Source: Streptococcus pacificus
Lineage (GTDB): Bacteria > Bacillota > Bacilli > Lactobacillales > Streptococcaceae
Direction: 5' to 3'
DNA length: 64,000 nt
Assembly: GCF_016481305.1 (NCBI RefSeq)
Contig: NZ_JAENBO010000005.1
Span: 1 to 64,000 of the forward strand
This document shows positions 36,891-47,532 of the stretch, piece after piece. Position 1 is the stretch's first letter. The number at the start of each line of letters is the position of its first letter. Made by a program: the position numbers and the translations under genes. The notes below the pieces were generated by a model. The model did not search any database and was not told the DNA's origin. It saw nothing but the letters and a program-made list of their open reading frames with translations.

Positions 36891-36919
36891 ATTGTACATT
36901 ATTTCACAATAAAAATCAA
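36891..36919 (-). promoter_or_regulatory. Predicted promoter of the flavoprotein gene
   Basis: TTGATT (36914-36919) and TACAAT (36891-36896) are 17 bp apart on the minus strand. GGAG precedes the ATG at 36854. Confidence 0.6.
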
Positions 36920-37117
36920 GAAACTTGAGGTATTATTTTGCTTATATTTTATTTGTTATCTTTACAGGATTGTCAACCTTTTGACAAGCACATAATTTGG
37001 CTATCTCAGACTACAAAGCAATCCTGATGTATCAATGATATCTATCAGAAAAAATGAAATTATGATAGAATAATACTATTAAGGTAAATAGAAACTAACA
37101 GATGATAAGGAGCAGTT

Positions 37118-37318
37118 ATGACAAAAGAAGAAGTCGTTAAACGTTTAAGAGAAGAATTAGGTTTACCTCGTTTCAATGCTTTTTTTGAAGATAAGGATTA
37201 TTCTGAAGCAGACTATCAAGAGCTGAAAAAAGACTTAGAGGATTACTACCGCGACTATGTGGATAATATCGAAGCAGACTTTCAGGGTGGCTTAAAAACA
37301 AATGATGGTAGAAAATAG
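37118..37318 (+). CDS. Small acidic hypothetical protein (66 residues)
   Basis: The frame MTKEEVVKRLREELGLPRF... is rich in Glu, Asp, Lys and Tyr and looks helical, with no cysteine, signal or membrane segment. It has a good ribosome binding site (AAGGAG, 7 nt) and its own hairpin terminator, and a TAGAAT element lies about 50 bp upstream, so it is a real monocistronic gene. I do not recognise a family. Confidence 0.7.
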   Translation: MTKEEVVKRLREELGLPRFNAFFEDKDYSEADYQELKKDLEDYYRDYVDNIEADFQGGLKTNDGRK

Positions 37319-37320
37319 AA

Positions 37321-37349
37321 AAAAGTGTTAGTCAATGACTAACACTTTT
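37321..37349 (+). terminator. Terminator after the 66-residue protein gene
   Basis: AAAAGTGTTAGTCA (37321-37334) pairs with TGACTAACACTTTT (37336-37349), with a tight loop. Confidence 0.75.
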
Positions 37350-37382
37350 AAAATAAATAGAGTCATAAAACTCTACAATGAA

Positions 37383-37408
37383 AAAGACCTACTAAATAGT
37401 AGGTCTTT
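37383..37408 (-). terminator. Terminator after rpsD
   Basis: AAAGACCTACTA (37383-37394) pairs perfectly with TAGTAGGTCTTT (37397-37408). On the minus strand it ends in TTTTTC. Confidence 0.85.
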
Positions 37409-37417
37409 AATAATATA

Positions 37418-38029
37418 TTACAATTGTTTGTTGTAGTATTCAACGATAAGTGCTTCGTTAATTTCTGGATTGATTTCGTCGCGTTCTGGAAGGCGAGTGA
37501 ATGAGCCTTCTAGTTTTTCTGCATCAAATGATACAAATGCTGGACGTCCAAGAGTTGCTTCAACAGCTTCAAGAATAGCTGGTACTTTTTGTGATTTTTC
37601 ACGTACTGAAATCACTTGACCTACTTCTACGCTGTAGCTTGGAATATCAACACGTTTGCCATCAACAAGGATGTGTCCATGGTTAACAAATTGACGGGCT
37701 TGACGACGAGTTGTTGCTAAACCAAGACGGTAAACAACATTGTCTAAACGACGTTCTAAAAGAAGCATAAAGTTGAAACCTGATGTTCCGTCAGCAATTT
37801 TTGTTGCTTTCACAAAGAGTGTACGGAATTGTCTTTCACCCAAGCCATAAGTAAAACGAAGTTTTTGCTTTTCAGCTAATTGCAAACCATATTCAGATAA
37901 TTTGCTACGGTTGTTTGGTCCATGTTGACCTGGTACATAGTTACGACGAGCAAGCTCTTTACCTGTACCTGTAAGTGATAATCCTAAACGACGTGCTTGT
38001 TTCCAAGATGGTCCTGTATAACGTGACAT
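37418..38029 (-). CDS. rpsD: Ribosomal protein S4
   Basis: The 203-residue small-subunit assembly protein begins [19 protein letters not shown] and contains the S4 RNA-binding domain ([20 protein letters not shown], then [15 protein letters not shown]) at residues 92-155. It lacks zinc-binding cysteines at the N-terminus. It is transcribed alone from a near-consensus promoter with a 150-nt structured leader, which fits autoregulation by S4 as known in B. subtilis. Confidence 0.98.
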   Translation of the reverse strand: MSRYTGPSWKQARRLGLSLTGTGKELARRNYVPGQHGPNNRSKLSEYGLQLAEKQKLRFTYGLGERQFRTLFVKATKIADGTSGFNFMLLLERRLDNVVYRLGLATTRRQARQFVNHGHILVDGKRVDIPSYSVEVGQVISVREKSQKVPAILEAVEATLGRPAFVSFDAEKLEGSFTRLPERDEINPEINEALIVEYYNKQL

Positions 38030-38214
38030 ATAAATGTCCTCCTCTAATTAAAATATGAGGAAATAGACGCTTGAAAAATCCTGATTCGTGCAGAGGGTCT
38101 TCGCCTAAACAGCAAAGGTTACTTTTTTAGCTAACCACCTGTTGACGAGCTTCATATTTTTCTGCTGCTATTTCACACAAAGGATAGTATAACATAAAAG
38201 CCTGGCGTTGTAAA
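38030..38214 (-). promoter_or_regulatory. rpsD promoter and structured leader
   Basis: On the minus strand TTTACA (38209-38214) and TATACT (38186-38191) are 17 bp apart. The leader from about 38179 to the start at 38029 has several short pairings, for example GGTTAGCT with AGCTAACC-like arms around 38115-38145, before a GAGGAGG ribosome site. Position and length match the S4-binding leader of Firmicutes; the fold was not computed. Confidence 0.55.
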
Positions 38215-38237
38215 CCCCAAGCTAGTAGAAAGTATCT

Positions 38238-38591
38238 TTATTCTTTCGTTTCTAATGACATCTCGTCCGACATTTGATCACTATTTTCTTCTTCACTGTC
38301 AGTAGAATCATCATTATCATCATCAAGGTAACGGATAAGTGTTTTTTCCGTCAGAATATCAGAATAAGTATAGGATTCAACATAGGAATTCTCGAAAGAC
38401 CCATCATCTTGTGGACGATCATTATACTCAACGATAAACAAGGAAGAGTAAACTTCGATTAAACGCCCTTGTTTATTTTTTTCTCTTTTACGACCATTTT
38501 CAAGGGTTAATTCTACCATTTTCCCTTCATGTGCCTTAATCTCTTCTTTGATTTTTTTCATCTTTGCAACATCAGTAAATGCATCACTCAT
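38238..38591 (-). CDS. veg: Veg family protein with acidic C-terminal tail
   Basis: The 117-residue protein keeps the Veg core: MKKIKEEIKAHEGKMVELTLENGRKREKNKQG, quoted in two parts as KEEIKAHEGK and LENGRKREK, then YSSLFIVEYND. Veg promotes biofilm matrix formation in B. subtilis through SinR; no SinR system is expected here, so the role is open. Residues 88-117 form a highly acidic tail (DDDNDDSTDSEEEN) beyond the usual Veg length. It lies 11 nt after dnaB and is probably the last gene of gdpP-rplI-dnaB-veg. Confidence 0.85.
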   Translation of the reverse strand: MSDAFTDVAKMKKIKEEIKAHEGKMVELTLENGRKREKNKQGRLIEVYSSLFIVEYNDRPQDDGSFENSYVESYTYSDILTEKTLIRYLDDDNDDSTDSEEENSDQMSDEMSLETKE

Positions 38592-38602
38592 TTAGCCATC
38601 CC

Positions 38603-39967
38603 CTATCTTTCATCAAACTGAGCTATACTAGAAAACTTGTTGTACTCTTTTTGGAACATTAACTTGACAGTCCCACGCGCACCACTACGGTTTTTTTCTA
38701 AAATAACTTCAACAGTATTATCTACAAGTGTCTCGTCCTCATCTTCTTTGTTATCGCGATTATAATAATCTTCACGGTATAAGAAAGCTACAATATCAGC
38801 ATCTTGTTCAATCGAACCTGATTCTCTAATATCAGATAAAACAGGACGCTTGTCTTGACGTTGTTCCACACCACGAGAAAGCTGACTCAAGGCCAAAACT
38901 GGTACTCTTAGTTCTTTAGCAAGAATTTTAAGCTGACGAGAAATCTCAGAAACTTCTTGTTGACGGTTTTCTGTCTTTGAACCAGAAATTAGTTGCAAGT
39001 AGTCGATAACAATAAGTCCTAAATTATCATCAACTTCTTTAGATAATTTTCTAGAACGCGCACGAATCTCAGATATTTTAATACCCGGTGTGTCATCAAT
39101 GAATATTGGTGCTTCTGCTAGATTTCCTTGAGCAAGAGTAAGGCTTTGCCATTCTTGATCGGTAAGTTGTCCTGTTCTTAAATTGTGAGAATCAACCATA
39201 CCTTCAGAAGCAAGCATTCTATCTACTAAACTTTCAGCACCCATTTCCAGTGAGAAAATAGCAACAGCTTTCTTTTGCTTGGTGCCAATATTTTGTGCAA
39301 TATTAAGTGCAAAAGCTGTTTTTCCGACACCAGGACGAGCTGCTAGAATAATCAGCTGATCGGGGTGAAGCCCTGTTGTAATTTTATCGAGATAGGTAAA
39401 GCCAGTAGCAAGTCCTGTTACATCAGACGAGTGTTTTGAGCGACTTTCTAAATTTTCATAATTAATTTTTAAGACATCAGAGATTTTTCGAAAACCATTA
39501 TGATTATTATGCTCATTAACAGCAATTAAATCTTGTTCTGCCTTTGCAATTAAGTCTTGAGAAGGAAAAGAGCCATCATAAGCTTTATTAACCGTATCTG
39601 TTAAACGATTAATAATATTTCTTAAAAGGGATTTTTCCGAAACAATTTTAGCATAGTATTCAGCATTAGCACTCGTTGGAACACTGTTAACAAGTTCAAC
39701 TAGGTAGGAAATGCCACCGATATTTTGTAAATCTCCTTGGCTATCGAGAATATTTCTAACTGTTGTGGCATCAATAGCATCATTCTTATCACTGAGTGCA
39801 ATCATCGCTTTAAAAATAATACGATGAGAATATTTGTAAAAATCTTCTGGTTCAATGTATTCCCTAACAACAATTAATTTGTCTGGTGATAAAAATATTG
39901 AACCTAGGACAGATTGTTCGGCAACTACATCTTGTGGCTGAATTCTCAATTCTTGAGCATCTGTCAA
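38603..39967 (-). CDS. dnaB: Replicative DNA helicase
   Basis: The 454-residue hexameric helicase unwinds DNA at the fork (called DnaC in B. subtilis). The N-terminal primase-interacting domain covers residues 1-150; the RecA-like domain has Walker A ARPGVGKTAFALNIA near residue 213, Walker B LGLIVIDYLQLI near 315 and the arginine-finger segment EKNRSGARGTVKL near 430. No intein interrupts it. The start codon appears to be TTG (TTG ACA GAT GCT), preceded by AGGAGG; no ATG fits. It lies 40 nt after rplI. Confidence 0.97.
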   Translation of the reverse strand: MTDAQELRIQPQDVVAEQSVLGSIFLSPDKLIVVREYIEPEDFYKYSHRIIFKAMIALSDKNDAIDATTVRNILDSQGDLQNIGGISYLVELVNSVPTSANAEYYAKIVSEKSLLRNIINRLTDTVNKAYDGSFPSQDLIAKAEQDLIAVNEHNNHNGFRKISDVLKINYENLESRSKHSSDVTGLATGFTYLDKITTGLHPDQLIILAARPGVGKTAFALNIAQNIGTKQKKAVAIFSLEMGAESLVDRMLASEGMVDSHNLRTGQLTDQEWQSLTLAQGNLAEAPIFIDDTPGIKISEIRARSRKLSKEVDDNLGLIVIDYLQLISGSKTENRQQEVSEISRQLKILAKELRVPVLALSQLSRGVEQRQDKRPVLSDIRESGSIEQDADIVAFLYREDYYNRDNKEDEDETLVDNTVEVILEKNRSGARGTVKLMFQKEYNKFSSIAQFDER

Positions 39968-40007
39968 AACACGGTACCTCCTAGTTTACATTGGTGTCAA
40001 CTTTTGT

Positions 40008-40460
40008 TTACAGTTCTTTAACGTGTAATTTTATTTGACCTGTCACTTCTTTGTGAAGTTTTACTGGTACTTCAATCAAACCAATAGCTCTAATCGGATG
40101 ATCCAATTGAATGTGACGCTTGTCAACTTTTAAACCAAATTGTTTTTCTAACTCTTCAGCAATTTTTTTAGTCGTGATAGAGCCAAATGTTCTACCATCT
40201 GGTCCAACATGCTCACCAAAGACAACTAATGTTTCTTCTTTATCTAACTCTTTTTTGAGTTGTTGAGCCGCCTCAAGAATTTCCGCTTGATGTTTTGCTT
40301 CCGATTTTTGTTTCCCTTTTAATTCGCTAATAGCTTTTGCTGTCGCTTCTTTTGCTAGATTCTTTTTAATTAAAAAGTTTTGGGCATAGCCTGTTGGAAC
40401 TTCTTTTATCTCGCCTTTTTTCCCTTTACCTTTAACATCTTCTAAAAATATAACCTTCAT
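40008..40460 (-). CDS. rplI: Ribosomal protein L9
   Basis: The 150-residue protein begins [21 protein letters not shown], the L9 N-terminal rRNA-binding domain, joined by a long helix to the C-terminal domain ending [10 protein letters not shown]. The ATG at 40460 is 1 nt after the gdpP stop codon, so translation is coupled; a longer in-frame extension into gdpP is ignored. Confidence 0.97.
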   Translation of the reverse strand: MKVIFLEDVKGKGKKGEIKEVPTGYAQNFLIKKNLAKEATAKAISELKGKQKSEAKHQAEILEAAQQLKKELDKEETLVVFGEHVGPDGRTFGSITTKKIAEELEKQFGLKVDKRHIQLDHPIRAIGLIEVPVKLHKEVTGQIKLHVKEL

Positions 40461-40461
40461 T

Positions 40462-42435
40462 TTAGTACTCCTCTTGACGACTTCTTTCTTTTTGAATTTT
40501 TTCAACCAACACTTGATACACTTCTTTAATCGTTTCCCCATCTTTTTGACAAGCAGCAACGTTAAAGTGTCCTCCGCCACCCATTTCTTCCATAATTTTT
40601 TGAACGTTTAATTTATTACGACTTCTAGCTGAAATTGCTGTCTGACCTTTAAGGTTTTTAAAGATAACAAAAGTAGCTTCAATACCCGCCATGGCAAGCA
40701 TTGTGTCAGCAGATTTACTAGCAATCACATTTGAATAACATTTATCTTCATCCCCACAAGAAATGATGATGTCGCGTTTAAAGAGGTCACCTTTTAAAAT
40801 CAATTCATTGATTTGTCGATACTCTTCAAATTCAGTTGCTGCAATGGTTTGGATTTCAAAACTATCACTTCCTAAAGTAACAAGGTAGCTTGCCACATCG
40901 AAGGTTCTACTGGTCACTCTATTTGAAAAGTTTTTTGTATCTTGCATGATACCAGCCATTAACACACTAGCTTGCACTTTATTTAATTGTTTATTTCGAG
41001 CATTTTGAAATTGGATGAGTTCTGTGACTAATTCACAAGCACTACTTGCACCACTCTCGATAAATGATAAGACAGCATTTTCAGGGAAGTCTTCATTCCG
41101 ACGATGATGGTCAACAACAATGACCTCAGAAAACTTATCATATAACTCTTTTGAAAGTGTCAAGTTGGTCTTAGAATGGTCAACCATAATTAAAATGGAA
41201 TTCTTTGTGACAAGTTTTTCAGCTTGTTCCAACGTAATCAATGGAAGCATGCTATCTTGTTGTAAACTCGCTACAGCTCTTTTGATATCAGGGTTCATGT
41301 TTTTATCATCATAGACCGCAAAAGCATCATCAATGATATTACTTGCAAAAAATTGCATCCCAATTGAAGCTCCTAGGGCATCCATATCAAGGTTACGATG
41401 ACCTACAACAAAAACAGAATCTGCTGCTTTAATCTTATCTGAGATGGCTGTCATCATGGCTCTTGTACGAGTTCTTGTTCTCTTAACAGTTGAAACACTA
41501 CCCCCACCAAAGTATAGGAATTCTTTGTGTTCACCATTTTCTCTAATAACAACCTGATCGCCTCCTCTAACGAGAGCCATATTCAAGTTTTTTTGTGCAA
41601 CATTCCCAATATCATAATAATTTTGGTCGCCATAAGAAATACCCATACTAATAGTTAATGATAATTCTCTTTCCTTGGCTGCTTCTCTAAATTTTCCAAG
41701 AATATCAAATTGAGACTCAATTAACTTTGATAAGACATTATAATCAGTGAAGAAATAGAAACGATCCATATCAAATCGACGATAAAAAATATGTCTTGAT
41801 TCTGCAAACTCTGTAATAAAATTAGCAATGAAAGTGTTAACTTGAGATACCTCAGCATCTTGGAGATTATTGGTAATATCGTCATAGTTATCAATTGAGA
41901 CAATTCCAATGACAGGGCTTGTTGAAGGCATAACATTGTTATGATAGACAGAAGAGACATTATCGAAAAAGTAAAAGACACCTTCGTCTAAATCAACATT
42001 AAAGAAATATCTCTTTTCATCAATCATAATGGATTGATCAATTGAGCCATTTTCTTTTTCTTTAATTGTATTTTTGATAATCTTATCATCAAATTTTCCA
42101 GATGCATCAGTAAACACTAACTCAGCATAAGGATTATACCAATCAATAGCATGACTAGATTGGTTGAATTTCACAACACCGACAGGCATTTGGTCTAATA
42201 AGTTTTTGAGACTGACTTCTGTCTGGTTGTTTAAAAGACCAATTTGCTCTGTTTCAGATAATTCATACGTTGTTTTTTGATAGATAAGAATAGCCACTAC
42301 AAATGACATGATTAAGAAAAGTGCCAAAAATAGCATCACTTTTGACGTTAGTAAACTAATGGAAATAGCAACTAACACTAGTAAAAGCAAGCCAATAATG
42401 ACAAAATGAATATTGGTTAATCGAAATCTTTTCAT
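40462..42435 (-). CDS. gdpP: Cyclic-di-AMP phosphodiesterase GdpP
   Basis: The 657-residue membrane protein hydrolyses c-di-AMP to pApA and so affects osmotic balance, beta-lactam tolerance and stress responses. It has two N-terminal membrane helices (residues 10-55), a PAS-like haem-binding domain, a degenerate GGDEF domain (about 170-300), and a DHH-DHHA1 catalytic part with [12 protein letters not shown] near 345, MVDHSKTN near 420, VVDHHRR near 447 and the GGGGHFN end motif near 620. It starts the gdpP-rplI-dnaB-veg unit. Confidence 0.95.
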   Translation of the reverse strand: MKRFRLTNIHFVIIGLLLLVLVAISISLLTSKVMLFLALFLIMSFVVAILIYQKTTYELSETEQIGLLNNQTEVSLKNLLDQMPVGVVKFNQSSHAIDWYNPYAELVFTDASGKFDDKIIKNTIKEKENGSIDQSIMIDEKRYFFNVDLDEGVFYFFDNVSSVYHNNVMPSTSPVIGIVSIDNYDDITNNLQDAEVSQVNTFIANFITEFAESRHIFYRRFDMDRFYFFTDYNVLSKLIESQFDILGKFREAAKERELSLTISMGISYGDQNYYDIGNVAQKNLNMALVRGGDQVVIRENGEHKEFLYFGGGSVSTVKRTRTRTRAMMTAISDKIKAADSVFVVGHRNLDMDALGASIGMQFFASNIIDDAFAVYDDKNMNPDIKRAVASLQQDSMLPLITLEQAEKLVTKNSILIMVDHSKTNLTLSKELYDKFSEVIVVDHHRRNEDFPENAVLSFIESGASSACELVTELIQFQNARNKQLNKVQASVLMAGIMQDTKNFSNRVTSRTFDVASYLVTLGSDSFEIQTIAATEFEEYRQINELILKGDLFKRDIIISCGDEDKCYSNVIASKSADTMLAMAGIEATFVIFKNLKGQTAISARSRNKLNVQKIMEEMGGGGHFNVAACQKDGETIKEVYQVLVEKIQKERSRQEEY

Positions 42436-42457
42436 ATTATAAACCTCTTAATACATC

Positions 42458-42463
42458 ATTATA
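42458..42463 (-). promoter_or_regulatory. Extended -10 element of the gdpP operon
   Basis: TATAAT preceded by TGC lies 22 bp before the gdpP start on the minus strand. A good -35 is not visible, which is common for extended -10 promoters. Confidence 0.5.
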
Positions 42464-42510
42464 GCATAAAAACACTTCAAAATATAGACTTAGTCTAGTT
42501 TATCAAAAGC

Positions 42511-44412
42511 CTAGCTCTCTTTTTTAGAAGAACGATTTCGTCCTTCTAAGTAAACCATTAGAATACTAATGTCAGACGGGTTGACTCCTGAGATTCTGCT
42601 AGCTTGGCCTAAGGTTTCAGGATTAATTTTCTTGAATTTTTGACGAGCTTCAGTTGCAATAGAATCAAGAGCATCCCAATCCATATTTTTAGGGATTCGT
42701 TTTTCTTCCATTCGCTTCATCTTGTCAACTTGATCCATAGCTTTTTTGATGTAACCCTCATATTTAATTTCAGTTTCAATGAATTCAATTTGCTTATCAT
42801 CTAGTTCCACTTCCCCAGAGCCAATAAACTGTGTTATAACATCATAGTTGACTTCTGGACGACGCATAAATTCTTTAGCTGTCAAGGCATCTGTTAATGG
42901 TTTAAACCCTAAAGCAACAATCTTTTCATTGGTTTTTGAAACAGGTTTTAATTTAATACTGTCAAGTCTTGTCAACTCTTTGTCAATGTTGTTTTTCTTA
43001 TCTAAAAATGCTTTGTAACGGTCATCATCCACTAATCCAATAGAACGTCCAAGTTCTGTCAACCTCATATCAGCATTATCGTGACGTAAAATCAAACGAT
43101 ATTCTGCTCGACTAGTTAAGAGACGATAAGGCTCTAAAGTCCCTTTTGTAACAAGATCATCAATCATAACACCAATATAGCCATCACTACGTTTTAAAAT
43201 AAATTCTGGCTTGTTCTGAACTTTCAAGGCCGCATTGATACCAGCAATAATCCCTTGTCCAGCCGCTTCTTCATAACCACTCGTTCCATTTGTTTGCCCA
43301 GCTGTAAACAAGCCTGAAATTTTCTTAGTTTCAAGTGTCGCGCGCAATTGATGGGGAAGAACAATGTCATATTCAATGGCATAACCCGTTCTCATCATTT
43401 CAGCATTTTCAAGACCTGCAATCGAGTGTAGTAATTCTTTTTGAACATCTTCTGGTAGACTCGTTGACAGTCCTTGAACATAAACTTCCTCAGTATCTCT
43501 ACCTTCTGGTTCTAAAAAGAGTTGGTGACGATCTTTATCGGAAAATCGCACAATTTTATCTTCAATAGAAGGACAATATCTTGGACCAACACCTTTAACC
43601 ATTCCTGAAAACAAAGGTGCTCGATGAAGATTACTATTAATAATCTCATGACTTTCTTCATTTGTATAGGTCAACCAACAAGGAATTTGCTGCTTAAGAT
43701 AGTCTTCGTCCCTAGAAAGAAAAGAAAAATGATTTGGCTTATCATCTCCAGGTTGAATTTCAGTCTTATCATAGTTAATGGAATCAGCTTTAACACGCGG
43801 AGGTGTCCCTGTTTTAAAGCGGTCAATTTCTAAACCTAATTCTCGTAAATTATCTGCCAGCTTAACAGAGGCAAGACTATTATTTGGACCTGAAGAATAC
43901 TTAAGGTCACCGATAATAATTTCTCCTCTAAGAGCCGTTCCTGTTGTGACAATAACTGTTTTAGCGGCGTAGGCTTGTTTAGTAGCTGTTTTAACACCGA
44001 CAACTTTATCATCCTCCACCAAAATCTCATCAATCACCGTTTGACGAAGCACTAGATTTTTTTGTCTTTCAACTGTTTGACGCATATTTTTTGAATAAAG
44101 CGCCTTATCTGCTTGAGCTCTCAACGCTCTAACTGCTGGTCCTTTTCCAGTGTTTAGCATTTTCATCTGAATATAGCTTTTATCAATATTCTTTGCCATC
44201 TCACCGCCAAGGGCATCAATTTCTCGAACAACAATACCCTTGGCAGATCCTCCAATAGAAGGATTACAAGGCATAAAGGCTAGCATATCAATACTAATTG
44301 TTGCTAGTAATGTCTTACAACCCATTCGACTTGCAGCAAGTGCAGCTTCTACACCAGCATGACCTGCTCCTATTACTACAATGTCATATTCTTCTACAAA
44401 ATGATGTCTCAT
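42511..44412 (-). CDS. mnmG: tRNA uridine-34 5-carboxymethylaminomethyl synthase MnmG
   Basis: The 633-residue FAD enzyme, with MnmE, installs the cmnm5 group at wobble U34. The FAD motif [21 protein letters not shown] lies at residues 10-30 (quoted in full as 20 residues from [16 protein letters not shown]), [23 protein letters not shown] near 50 (partly), and the active-site [11 protein letters not shown] near 277. The C-terminal helical tRNA domain is complete. It lies downstream of mnmA, which modifies the same base, but has its own promoter and a terminator-like leader. Confidence 0.97.
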   Translation of the reverse strand: MRHHFVEEYDIVVIGAGHAGVEAALAASRMGCKTLLATISIDMLAFMPCNPSIGGSAKGIVVREIDALGGEMAKNIDKSYIQMKMLNTGKGPAVRALRAQADKALYSKNMRQTVERQKNLVLRQTVIDEILVEDDKVVGVKTATKQAYAAKTVIVTTGTALRGEIIIGDLKYSSGPNNSLASVKLADNLRELGLEIDRFKTGTPPRVKADSINYDKTEIQPGDDKPNHFSFLSRDEDYLKQQIPCWLTYTNEESHEIINSNLHRAPLFSGMVKGVGPRYCPSIEDKIVRFSDKDRHQLFLEPEGRDTEEVYVQGLSTSLPEDVQKELLHSIAGLENAEMMRTGYAIEYDIVLPHQLRATLETKKISGLFTAGQTNGTSGYEEAAGQGIIAGINAALKVQNKPEFILKRSDGYIGVMIDDLVTKGTLEPYRLLTSRAEYRLILRHDNADMRLTELGRSIGLVDDDRYKAFLDKKNNIDKELTRLDSIKLKPVSKTNEKIVALGFKPLTDALTAKEFMRRPEVNYDVITQFIGSGEVELDDKQIEFIETEIKYEGYIKKAMDQVDKMKRMEEKRIPKNMDWDALDSIATEARQKFKKINPETLGQASRISGVNPSDISILMVYLEGRNRSSKKES

Positions 44413-44430
44413 ATTAACCTCTCAAAATAC

Positions 44431-44493
44431 AAAAAATGATCAAAGCTTTGAAAGTGTAAGCAAAAAGGCTTACAACATCCATGAGCTTTGACC
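44431..44493 (-). terminator. Intrinsic terminator in the mnmG leader (possible attenuator)
   Basis: Read on the minus strand, outer arms GGTCAAAGCT and AGCTTTGATC (44484-44493 and 44438-44447) pair with one wobble, and inner arms TGTAAGC and GCTTACA (44468-44474 and 44455-44461) pair perfectly around a 6-nt loop. Six T residues (complement of 44431-44436) follow. It lies between the predicted mnmG promoter and the mnmG start. Confidence 0.65.
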
Positions 44494-44514
44494 ATCATAG
44501 TTATTGTTATAGTT

Positions 44515-44542
44515 ATTCTATCAAAATCTTATGATTTGTCAA
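44515..44542 (-). promoter_or_regulatory. Predicted mnmG promoter
   Basis: TTGACA (44537-44542), a perfect -35, and TAGAAT (44515-44520) are 16 bp apart on the minus strand. The start site near 44508 gives a leader of about 95 nt containing the terminator-like hairpin. Confidence 0.65.
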
Positions 44543-44609
44543 TCAAATTTCCATTTGCAAACTTTACAAACAAATCAACTTAATTGACAGCATTGTCAAC
44601 TTAGTGTCA

Positions 44610-45749
<1,140 letters not shown>

Positions 45750-45760
45750 CTAGAAATACG

Positions 45761-45814
45761 GATTTGAAGGTCCATTTTCTGTAATATTTAAAAAACGATT
45801 TGAAGGTCGATTTT
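45761..45814 (-). repeat. Two 18-bp direct repeats in the mnmA leader
   Basis: GATTTGAAGGTCCATTTT (45761-45778) and GATTTGAAGGTCGATTTT (45797-45814) differ at one base and are spaced 36 bp. They lie downstream of the predicted mnmA start site, thus in the untranslated leader. Confidence 0.6.
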
Positions 45815-45839
45815 AAACCCTGTTAAACAGGTAAACATT

Positions 45840-45867
45840 ATTATAGCACGATTTAAAAAGAAGTCAA
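45840..45867 (-). promoter_or_regulatory. Predicted mnmA promoter
   Basis: TTGACT (45862-45867) and TATAAT (45840-45845) are 16 bp apart on the minus strand, with TGC before the -10. Confidence 0.7.
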
Positions 45868-45972
45868 AATCTTACTTACTCATTTAATACAGTAAGAATA
45901 ATCTAAAAAATAACTACTCTGTCATCTATAACTTTGGTATAATATAATGTAGCTCATTTTAGAGGAGAAAAT

Positions 45973-46644
45973 ATGAATACATTAAAATTTCAATCCGTTT
46001 TTGACATTATTGGTCCAGTGATGATTGGCCCATCAAGCAGTCACACAGCAGGAGCTGTTAGAATAGGGCGTGTTGTTGGATCCATTTTTGGTGAAGAACC
46101 AACAGAAATCACTTTTCATCTCTACCATTCTTTCGCTAAAACCTACAAAGGGCATGGCACAGATTTAGCTTTAGTTGCAGGTATTTTAGGAATGGATACT
46201 GATAATCCAGACATTAAAAACTCTCTTGAGATTGCGCATCAAAAAGGGATTAAAATCTACTGGAATGTTTTGAAAGACAGTAACGCCCCTCATCCTAACA
46301 CTGTCAAGATTGCTGTCAAGAAGGGAACAAAAGAAATGAGTATTACTGGTGTTTCCATTGGAGGGGGTAATATTGAAGTAACTGAACTCAACGGTTTTTC
46401 AGTTTCTTTAACAATGAACACCCCTACATTAATCATTGTTCATAAGGATGTTCCAGGTATGATTGCTCGTGTCACAGATATTTTATCAAGTTTTGATATT
46501 AATATTGCACAAATGAATGTAACGAGAGAAAAAGCGGGAGCAAAAGCCATTATGATTATTGAAATTGATTCCAGAGACTGTCAAGATGCTGTCAAGGTTA
46601 TTGAAGAGGTTTCTCACATTTATAATGTTAATTATTTTGGCTAG
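45973..46644 (+). CDS. sdaAB: L-serine dehydratase, beta subunit
   Basis: The 223-residue subunit begins with the SDH beta motif FDIIGPVMIGPSSSHTAGAVR at residues 10-30 (partly quoted), which binds serine, and ends with an ACT domain (PTLIIVHKDVPGMIARVTDIL). With the alpha subunit it forms the oxygen-sensitive 4Fe-4S enzyme that converts L-serine to pyruvate and ammonia. It starts after AGAGGAGAAAAT and is followed 10 nt later by the alpha-subunit gene. Confidence 0.95.
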   Translation: MNTLKFQSVFDIIGPVMIGPSSSHTAGAVRIGRVVGSIFGEEPTEITFHLYHSFAKTYKGHGTDLALVAGILGMDTDNPDIKNSLEIAHQKGIKIYWNVLKDSNAPHPNTVKIAVKKGTKEMSITGVSIGGGNIEVTELNGFSVSLTMNTPTLIIVHKDVPGMIARVTDILSSFDINIAQMNVTREKAGAKAIMIIEIDSRDCQDAVKVIEEVSHIYNVNYFG

Positions 46645-46654
46645 GAGGTTTTGA

Positions 46655-47530
46655 ATGTTTTATAGTATTGCTGAACTTGTTGAACAAGCAACAGAACAAT
46701 ATCATGGTAGTATAGCTGAATTAATGATTGCGACAGAAGAAGAACTAACTGGTAGAAGCCGTGATGACATCATAAGTATTATGTCCAAGAATTTAGAAGT
46801 CATGAAAAGCTCAGTTCTTGATGGCTTAAATGACAATAAGTCTATTAGTGGCTTAACAGGGGGAGATGCTTTAAAATTAGATACTTATCTCAAAAAAGGA
46901 AAGACTCTCTCTGGCCATTCTGTTTTATCAGCAGCTAGAAATGCCATTGCTGTCAATGAACAAAATGCGAAAATGGGACTTGTTTGTGCCACGCCTACAG
47001 CTGGAAGTGCAGGTTGTTTACCTGCCGTTTTAACAACAGCTATTGAAAAACTAGAACTAAGCAAAAAAGAACAATTAGAATTTCTTTTCACTGCAGGCGC
47101 TATTGGTCTTGTCATTGCTAACAATGCCTCAATTTCAGGTGCAGAGGGAGGTTGTCAAGCAGAAGTCGGGTCTGCTTCAGCAATGGGGGCAGCGGCATTA
47201 GTAATGGCAGCAGGAGGAACACCTTTTCAAGCCAGTCAAGCCACTGCCTTTGTCATTAAAAATTTATTAGGTTTAATCTGTGACCCTGTTGCTGGTTTAG
47301 TAGAGGTCCCATGTGTCAAGCGAAATGCTATGGGAGCAACCCTTGCTCTCGTTTGTGCAGACATGGCTCTAGCTGGTATTACCTCAAAAATTCCTGTTGA
47401 CGAAGTCATTGATGCCATGTATCAAGTTGGATCTAGCATGCCAGTAGCTCATAGAGAAACAGCAGAAGGAGGACTTGCTACAACTCCAACTGGTCTTCGC
47501 TATGCTAGAGAAATTTTCGGAGAAAGTTAA
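46655..47530 (+). CDS. sdaAA: L-serine dehydratase, alpha subunit
   Basis: The 291-residue catalytic subunit carries the iron-sulphur cluster. Cysteines in the expected places are CATPTAGSAGCLP near residue 110, EGGCQAEVGSAS near 168 and ICDPVAGLVEVPCVKRNA near 208. It starts after TAGGAGG and lies in the unit with sdaAB; the phosphatase gene follows after 2 nt, so read-through and coupling are likely. Confidence 0.95.
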   Translation: MFYSIAELVEQATEQYHGSIAELMIATEEELTGRSRDDIISIMSKNLEVMKSSVLDGLNDNKSISGLTGGDALKLDTYLKKGKTLSGHSVLSAARNAIAVNEQNAKMGLVCATPTAGSAGCLPAVLTTAIEKLELSKKEQLEFLFTAGAIGLVIANNASISGAEGGCQAEVGSASAMGAAALVMAAGGTPFQASQATAFVIKNLLGLICDPVAGLVEVPCVKRNAMGATLALVCADMALAGITSKIPVDEVIDAMYQVGSSMPVAHRETAEGGLATTPTGLRYAREIFGES

Positions 47531-47532
47531 TT

